From Borrelia puertoricensis (GTDB lineage: Bacteria > Spirochaetota > Spirochaetia > Borreliales > Borreliaceae), in the NCBI RefSeq assembly GCF_023035875.1, contig NZ_CP075397.1, positions 1 through 41,322 on the forward strand: a stretch of DNA of 41,322 nt, given 5' to 3'. How positions within the stretch are numbered: position 1 is the stretch's first letter; each line of letters opens with the position of its first letter. The position numbers were made by a program, and so were the translations under genes. Below are positions 36,581 to 41,322 of the stretch, piece after piece. Under the pieces are notes generated by a model. The model was not told where the DNA came from. It did not search any database and saw only the letters and a list, made by a program, of their open reading frames with translations.

Positions 36581-37489
36581 ATGAAGAGAAGTATTTTGTC
36601 AGTATGTATGTTAGCATTATTATGTTTGTTATCATGTGATATGAATGCCCTTAATGATTTATTAAATGAAGTAAGGGAAAAGGTTTTAGATGAAAGCAAA
36701 GATAATAAAGATTTAAACCATGAACAAGGAAATCAGGAACAAAAAGAAGATGTTATAGATGATTTTGAGAAAGGAGTAGAAATACAACAGGATATGGAAA
36801 TACAACCTGTTAATTCGGGATTTGAGGTGTCTAAGCAAGTAGATCCATATTATGTTCAAGAAGAAGTAATAAAAATAGAAGAAAAAGATTTAGTTCCAAG
36901 TACTGAATCCGAAAAAGAAGCACAAGAAGAAATTGAAAAGGCAGAAAGTGTGTTTCAAGCTTCTGAATTTGCTAAATTAACAGAGGAACGGATGTTAGGT
37001 CTTAAGAACGACTATGAGCAGATAAAAACCAGTTTTTATGATATTTTCTCAGAACTTAATAATAAAATTCAAAATAAAATAGAGCGTTATTCTAGACGTA
37101 ATAAGAGACAGATTAATAGGATACAGATACAGAAGCTAATTCAATCTTACAATCAATTAAATGAGCAAAGGTCTAATATTGATAGACTTATGATTCAAGT
37201 TGATAGTGGACTTGATGAGTTAGGATCAGCAAAATTATTCTTTAATAAGGCTAAGGTGACATTAAAAGAAGGTATTACTGAAAGATTGATAAATAAACAT
37301 AGAAATTACTGGAGGTCAAGAAGAGGAGAGAGTGATTTAGTATCTAGACAGGCACGAAGAGAAGCAGAGAATGCGTTAACTCAATTAGAATCTTCTTCTA
37401 TGAAGTTAATTGAGGCAAAGGTAATAAAGAAAGAAATAGAAGAACTTATTAGTGAGGCAAAAACTGTTCTAGAGAATTTTGCAAGATAA
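36581..37489 (+). CDS. Helical lipoprotein of unknown function
   Basis: A 302-residue lipoprotein: signal peptide MKRSILSVCMLALLCLLSC with lipobox LLSC (Cys19), an acidic Glu/Gln-rich stretch (about residues 40-125), then a predicted all-helical basic domain (about 130-302) with RYSRRNKRQINRIQIQKLIQ and ARREAENALTQLESSSMKL. Strong ribosome binding site AGGAGGGAG. It resembles in layout the PF12-type lipoproteins of Lyme Borrelia plasmids, but I hold that only weakly. Its decayed paralogue lies on the other side of the vmp archive at 9759, in the same orientation. Confidence 0.9.
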   Translation: MKRSILSVCMLALLCLLSCDMNALNDLLNEVREKVLDESKDNKDLNHEQGNQEQKEDVIDDFEKGVEIQQDMEIQPVNSGFEVSKQVDPYYVQEEVIKIEEKDLVPSTESEKEAQEEIEKAESVFQASEFAKLTEERMLGLKNDYEQIKTSFYDIFSELNNKIQNKIERYSRRNKRQINRIQIQKLIQSYNQLNEQRSNIDRLMIQVDSGLDELGSAKLFFNKAKVTLKEGITERLINKHRNYWRSRRGESDLVSRQARREAENALTQLESSSMKLIEAKVIKKEIEELISEAKTVLENFAR

Positions 37490-37540
37490 GAATATATGTG
37501 AGGGTATGAATATATATCGTCTAATACTAGTGTTTTAAAG

Positions 37541-37573
37541 AAGAGTCTTCTGTGAAAGGAGATTCTTTTTTTA
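37541..37573 (+). terminator. Terminator of the 36581 gene
   Basis: AAGAGTCT (37541-37548) pairs with AGATTCTT (37560-37567), one G-U pair, followed by a T-run. A degraded version follows the paralogous pseudogene near 10492-10530. Confidence 0.65.
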
Positions 37574-38032
37574 TTTAAACAGATATTAAAAAGAGGAAAA
37601 AGAATTATTGGAGGCAGTGATATTTGATGTCAAAGACCCTATTATGTTGTCAAGCTATAGTTAATCAAGAGGATAAATTGTTTTTAAAGGCTACTGGAGT
37701 TGAAGAAATTTAAAATAAAGACTTATAGATAAAGGCCAGTAGTAAATAATAAAGGTCATTTAAAGTATAAGATTTTTTTGTGATTTAAAAGGTCAAACAG
37801 AGAATATGTTTTCTTGGGTTATATATATATAAAATCATACTAATTGATAGTAATCTATTTTTGATTATTTTAGCAATTAATCTAGGGGATATAGTTGTTT
37901 GCACCAAAATCATACCAAACAATATCAAGATAAAAAGAATAGTTTTAAATAAATAACGATAGTAGTGTAAAACATAGTACTACGTCTTTTTAAGAGAGAA
38001 TAAAAAAAATAGAGAATTTTAAATAAAATAAT

Positions 38033-38060
38033 TTGTATTTTAGACAAAGTGATATATATT
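38033..38060 (+). promoter_or_regulatory. Promoter of the P35-like gene
   Basis: TTGTAT (38033-38038) and TATATT (38055-38060), 16 bases apart, give a plausible housekeeping promoter. Transcription from about 38067 would place the following hairpin in the leader. Confidence 0.45.
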
Positions 38061-38064
38061 TTAA

Positions 38065-38105
38065 ATTAATAATGATTATTATTTAATATAATAATCATTA
38101 TTAAT
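38065..38105. repeat. Perfect 18-bp inverted repeat before the P35-like gene
   Basis: ATTAATAATGATTATTAT (38065-38082) and its exact complement (38088-38105) flank a 5-base loop. The repeat lies between the promoter and the ribosome binding site AAGGAAGGAG, so it could be an operator or a leader stem controlling translation. Perfect pairing over 18 bases is unlikely to be chance even in A+T-rich DNA. Confidence 0.8.
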
Positions 38106-38125
38106 TTCAAGGAAGGAGAATATTT

Positions 38126-38983
38126 ATGAGAACAAACCTATTTATATTTACATTGTTAATTATAGGATTAGTATCTTGTGATCTAAATTCTAAATTATTG
38201 GGTAGTAAAAAAGGAAACAAAGATGTTCCAAAAAAGGTTGTAGATGGTGTTCAAGGAGATGAGTCATACAAACAAGCTAATGTCGATGATTTAGCAAAGG
38301 TTGTAAATGATATTCAAGGAGATGAACCAGCAAAGGAAGATAAGGATGTTGCTGATAAGGCAGAGTTAATATCTGAGCTTAAAAAGGATACCGAAAGTCT
38401 TATTACAGTAGTAAAGAAAGATAAGGCTGAAGTTGAGGATGGAAATCAATATGAAATGAAGGATGAAGTATTTAAAGCAGTGACAGATGCTGTTAATAAT
38501 AAGACACTAGATAGTGTTGAGAATAAGGAAGCAAGAAGATTATTTTATTCCTCTTTGGGATACGATAAAGGAAAAATAAAAGAATTTGCAAAGATTCTTA
38601 AAAAGATAGAATCAGATGCTGCAAACAAGGGTACATGGATTAAGGATATAATAAGTGCAGGTAGAGAACATCTTCAATCTAATTTTGAGAAAGTAATTGA
38701 TAAGTTAGAAAAGAGTAAAGAGAAACTTGCTAAATTGAGTCTTGTTGATTTAAAAGAAGTTAAAACAAAGTTTGACGAAATTAAGTCACAAAGAGAAGCT
38801 TTTATAAAAGCTGTAGATAGTCTTATTGCATCTTATAAAGCCAAGACAGATAATATTGATTCTGACAGTGAGAAATTAATAAAGCATGTTGAGAAAAAAT
38901 ATAAAGATCTAATTACAGTTAAAATTCCTGGAGTGAAATCAGTATATGATAAAATTGTAGGTGTGCTAGATACAATTAAGTAA
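38126..38983 (+). CDS. P35/PFam54-like outer-surface lipoprotein
   Basis: A 285-residue lipoprotein with signal peptide and lipobox LVSC (Cys18). The N-terminal mature part holds a duplicated motif (VVDGVQGDESYKQANVDDLA and VVNDIQGDEPAKEDKDVADK). The C-terminal domain (about residues 110-285) carries the pattern EARRLFYSSLGYDKGKIKEF, LKKIESD and SNFEKVIDKLEKSKEKLAKL, which resembles the P35/BBA64/CspA family of Lyme Borrelia, whose members include factor H-binding and tick-transmission proteins. Family placement is from motif memory; no ligand is inferred. Strong ribosome binding site; regulated, to judge from the upstream hairpin. Confidence 0.85.
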   Translation: MRTNLFIFTLLIIGLVSCDLNSKLLGSKKGNKDVPKKVVDGVQGDESYKQANVDDLAKVVNDIQGDEPAKEDKDVADKAELISELKKDTESLITVVKKDKAEVEDGNQYEMKDEVFKAVTDAVNNKTLDSVENKEARRLFYSSLGYDKGKIKEFAKILKKIESDAANKGTWIKDIISAGREHLQSNFEKVIDKLEKSKEKLAKLSLVDLKEVKTKFDEIKSQREAFIKAVDSLIASYKAKTDNIDSDSEKLIKHVEKKYKDLITVKIPGVKSVYDKIVGVLDTIK

Positions 38984-39006
38984 TTATTAATGATATTTAA
39001 ATACAA

Positions 39007-39044
39007 AGGAAGATAGCTTAACATAAGCCTATCTTCCTATTTTT
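39007..39044. terminator. Bidirectional terminator between convergent genes
   Basis: AGGAAGATAG (39007-39016) and CTATCTTCCT (39029-39038) pair exactly around a 12-base loop, with a T-run on the + side. It serves the P35-like gene and probably the convergent fbp gene. Confidence 0.8.
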
Positions 39045-39069
39045 TATTTAGAGTAAGTAAAAATCCTAT

Positions 39070-40350
39070 TTATCTGGTAAGAGTACCTGTGTGAGTAAGT
39101 AAGTCTTTTACTAATGTAAGTTTTGAGTATGGATTTTTTAATGCTTGGTATGATTGGTAATTATCATAAGATGATGTAGGATATGCTTGGTAATTTTTGT
39201 TATTGAGTTTTTGTATTTTTGTAATTAAAGAACTTACTTCAGTTTTGAGTTCATCTAATTTTGTCTTTGCAGATAGGTCGCTTTGTAGATTTCCACCGTA
39301 ATCATTATAAGTAATGAGTATTGTAGCTGCATTGAAACCCTTTTCAATTTCACTTAGAAGTTTTTTAAGATCTGCTTCTAATTTATCTTTTGTAAATTTG
39401 GAGAGTTCTTCTCTTGCCGTTTGTTTTTCATGTTCTTCAGCTCTTATTCCATAATAATTGCTTAATTTGATCCTATGGAATTCAACTTTTTCCAAATCAT
39501 CTTTTATTTGTTCAGCTAATTTAAGTGCTTGCTCAACACTATTTGTAGTTTTATTTAAGTTAAATTTATATTGGTTGTCTAATCTGGTTTCTAACTTCGA
39601 ATCTTCATCCTCATCTTCGTCAAATTCATATTCCTCAATTGTTATGGAACTGTCAGAGTATGAACCTGATATTATTGGGTTTGAGTCATAATGTAAGTTA
39701 TAGGTATATCCGTATTGAATATTATGTGATTCACCATTTAATGCATTCAGAGGAGTTTTACTGTTGCCTATGAGAGGAATTGGGTGTTCAATTGTCTTAC
39801 TGTTTTGAGGAGAAGGATTATTAGTATTATTTTGACTTGGGTAGGTTGTATCATCATCTAGTGTTGATATGTTGTTGTGTTCTGTTGTATGAGTTAAATC
39901 TGTTTTTGCAGGAGTATTAATGACTATTTTTTGTGTTACTATATTTTCATCAGTATTTGAAGTAATGATTGAAGCATTATCAATAATGATATTACTATTA
40001 GAATAATTTTTACTTTGGCTTGTATCAGCAGTTATAATAGTAATATCTTTGTGTGTAGGCAAACTGAATTTTTCTTTTTTTGTCTCAGGTTGAGTTAAAA
40101 CTGATATACTTTTTTGAGGTTTGGTTTGTTTAGGAGATATATCTTTTGTACTTTTGTTATTAATTTTAGATAGCTGATTATCACTAAAAATATTTTTCAT
40201 GTCTATCTCATTAGTGTTCATCATCATGGAGTTTACTTTATCAAGTGTTTGTGAATACCTTGTGTGAATTTCTTCATCAGTAAAAAAGAACTTACAACCA
40301 ATCAAACTGAGAAGTAAGGTTAAAGCCAAATATTTATTTTTTAAAATCAT
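39070..40350 (-). CDS. fbp: Fibronectin-binding lipoprotein, BBK32/Fbp family
   Basis: A 426-residue surface lipoprotein homologous to BBK32 of B. burgdorferi and to the Fbp proteins of relapsing-fever species. Evidence: the same signal motif (KYLALTLLLSLIGC, Cys19), a long disordered Ser/Thr/Asn-rich middle, an acidic tract EEYEFDEDEDEDSKLETRLD (about residues 246-265), then a helical C-terminal domain with EELSKFTKDKLEADLKKLLS, KGFNAATILITYNDYGG and LKTEVSSLITKIQKLNNKN, aligning with the BBK32 complement-binding domain. BBK32 binds fibronectin through the disordered part and C1r through the C-terminal part; both functions are plausible here. AAGGAG before ATG. It lies 21 bases downstream of the 41046 gene, an operon. 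Confidence 0.88.
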   Translation of the reverse strand: MILKNKYLALTLLLSLIGCKFFFTDEEIHTRYSQTLDKVNSMMMNTNEIDMKNIFSDNQLSKINNKSTKDISPKQTKPQKSISVLTQPETKKEKFSLPTHKDITIITADTSQSKNYSNSNIIIDNASIITSNTDENIVTQKIVINTPAKTDLTHTTEHNNISTLDDDTTYPSQNNTNNPSPQNSKTIEHPIPLIGNSKTPLNALNGESHNIQYGYTYNLHYDSNPIISGSYSDSSITIEEYEFDEDEDEDSKLETRLDNQYKFNLNKTTNSVEQALKLAEQIKDDLEKVEFHRIKLSNYYGIRAEEHEKQTAREELSKFTKDKLEADLKKLLSEIEKGFNAATILITYNDYGGNLQSDLSAKTKLDELKTEVSSLITKIQKLNNKNYQAYPTSSYDNYQSYQALKNPYSKLTLVKDLLTHTGTLTR

Positions 40351-40371
40351 ATTTTGCTCCTTAAAAGTTAA

Positions 40372-41046
40372 TTATACTAGATAAGCATATATCATCAGGT
40401 TTGTTATGTTAGAATCCATATGTGCGACTAATTTGTGAAATTCTATGAACTTAAGCATGAATTTTTCAAAATTATTGTCTATATCATTGTGGTCAAGTAT
40501 GTTGAGTATTGAGAAGTATTTTTGTCTTAGTTTGTCATATATGTTTTCAAGTTTTTTGTAAACAGCTTTGTGTTGATTTTTGTCTTTGACTTTTATATAT
40601 GTAATTAATAAATAATGGGTTGTTTTGATAGATTCATCTATGTTAGTAAACATTTTATTTAAGTCATATATTTCATATAGGATATAAGCAGCTTGGTCAA
40701 GGTTTTTATGTTTGAGAGCTTTGATGAATTTGTAATATTTTTCAAATAGAGGTATATGTTCTTTTGGTACGACATTTTCATCTTCTGATATTGGCTTGCA
40801 TAGGCTTGTAGTGAAGACGTCTTGGATTTCATAGGCAAGTTTTTTGTCAGTTAAAGATTTAATCCTTTCGGTGAATTTTGTAAAATATGGACCAATATTT
40901 TTCAAGTTATTAACATTGGTTTTCCAATCTTTAACGCGTACTAATTTTTTTTTTGCATCATCGTATATATCGTATTGTTTTCTTTCTTCTGTCCTATCAG
41001 CGGAAAGATTAATTATAACAGTTAATAACAAGAAAATTTTTAGCAT
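40372..41046 (-). CDS. Secreted or periplasmic protein of unknown function
   Basis: A 224-residue protein with a Sec-type signal peptide (MLKIFLLLTVIINLSA) but no lipobox cysteine, so it is exported without a lipid anchor. The mature part is predicted helical and rich in Lys, Tyr and Asp, with a single cysteine (TTSLCKPIS). I recognise no family. AAGGA precedes ATG 41046. It is the telomere-proximal gene, transcribed away from the right end, and is followed after 21 bases by the BBK32/Fbp-family gene, so the two are probably co-transcribed and may work together at the host interface. Confidence 0.85.
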   Translation of the reverse strand: MLKIFLLLTVIINLSADRTEERKQYDIYDDAKKKLVRVKDWKTNVNNLKNIGPYFTKFTERIKSLTDKKLAYEIQDVFTTSLCKPISEDENVVPKEHIPLFEKYYKFIKALKHKNLDQAAYILYEIYDLNKMFTNIDESIKTTHYLLITYIKVKDKNQHKAVYKKLENIYDKLRQKYFSILNILDHNDIDNNFEKFMLKFIEFHKLVAHMDSNITNLMIYAYLV

Positions 41047-41300
41047 TATTAATCCTTAATAAAAGGGTACTTTATTTATGAAAAAATAGCAAGTTTTTTA
41101 TATAAATAGAGGATAAGATATAAGTATTATGATGAAATCAAATATTAATTTTTACTGTAGATTATTGATCTTTTTTAGACAACTTTTAAGTATTGAAAAA
41201 TAGGTAAGATCAACTTTTTTGTTTTTAATATCAACTGTTGAGTTAATCGATACAACTATTTAGTTTTTTTGTGCAATTATTGGTTATTATTGGGCACAAC

Positions 41301-41322
41301 TTTATACTAATAACAAAATAAT
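41301..41322. other. Right hairpin telomere
   Basis: Read from the end inward the sequence is ATTATTTTGTTATTAGTATA; TATTAGTATAAA occupies 41301-41312 in complement. The box lies 13 bases from the end, against 15 on the left. The 254 bases between here and the 41046 gene are non-coding and must contain that operon's promoter, which I cannot place with confidence. Confidence 0.8.

Larger units (their letters stand above)
37490..38125. other. Intergenic region with terminator, promoter and hairpin
   Basis: Contains the terminator at 37541-37567, a promoter and an 18-bp hairpin before the next gene. A 28-codon frame at 37627-37713 (ATG TCA AAG ACC) has GGAGG upstream, but I cannot tell whether it is a small gene or a remnant. 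Nothing else is recognised. Confidence 0.5.

Noticed and set aside
1..41322. tRNA, rRNA, insertion sequences and CRISPR arrays
   Set aside because: None was recognised; no transposase frames or transposon-type terminal repeats were seen.

Overview
The window reads as a complete linear plasmid of a relapsing-fever Borrelia. Both ends carry the same inward-reading 12-mer TATTAGTATAAA, 11-13 bases from the terminus, which matches the box found in Borrelia hairpin telomeres. The contents fit: very A+T-rich DNA, PF32/PF49/PF57/PF50 plasmid-maintenance genes, many spirochaete lipoproteins, Bdr and Mlp proteins, and a large archive of variable major protein genes (vlp and vsp). Antigenic variation from vlp/vsp archives is specific to relapsing-fever species. 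I cannot assign the species.

Layout. 1-600: left telomere, an antisense relic of a vlp that reads toward the telomere, and a perfect 19-bp inverted repeat. 760-3961: plasmid maintenance locus (decayed PF50, then PF32 ParA, PF49, PF57/62, intact PF50). 3962-5244: non-coding, with a promoter, a 26-bp hairpin and a second hairpin. 5245-9326: nicotinamidase pncA, a lipoprotein, a small protein and a lipoprotein that may be BptA; the maintenance genes followed by pncA resemble lp25 of Lyme Borrelia. 9759-11176: two decayed genes. 11548-36197: the vmp archive, with 16 vlp cassettes in four sequence groups and two vsp genes, all on the + strand. A cp32-prophage-derived block (mlp, terminase small and large subunits, bdr) interrupts it at 13157-16341, and a second bdr with a terminase scar sits at 23110-23806. 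36581-41046: a lipoprotein whose decayed paralogue lies at 9759, a P35/PFam54-like lipoprotein, then on the minus strand a BBK32/Fbp-family fibronectin-binding lipoprotein and an upstream secreted protein of unknown function. 41301-41322: right telomere.

Vlp groups are named here by motif. Group A has VLGFN + KKSDV; group B has FGIK + KKSD; group C has GSGQQS + GRSAENAFYSFL; group D has GDAFGL + VGEHF. They probably correspond to the four described Vlp subfamilies, but I do not assign Greek letters. Cassette order is A B A vsp C B A (bdr) D B C D A C D vsp C B A.

How it works together. The vmp genes are a donor store: by known relapsing-fever biology one vmp is expressed from a single telomeric site, and archive sequences replace it by gene conversion. 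No intact vmp lies near either telomere here, so the active site is probably on another plasmid. Eight vmps (six vlp, two vsp) are complete with a shared leader. The other ten lack a 5' end, carry frameshifts or stops, or both. Cassettes are bounded by strong hairpin terminators of three kinds and a common leader plus signal-peptide block that could serve as recombination homology. The flanking lipoproteins and pncA suggest the plasmid also carries host-interaction and NAD-salvage functions.
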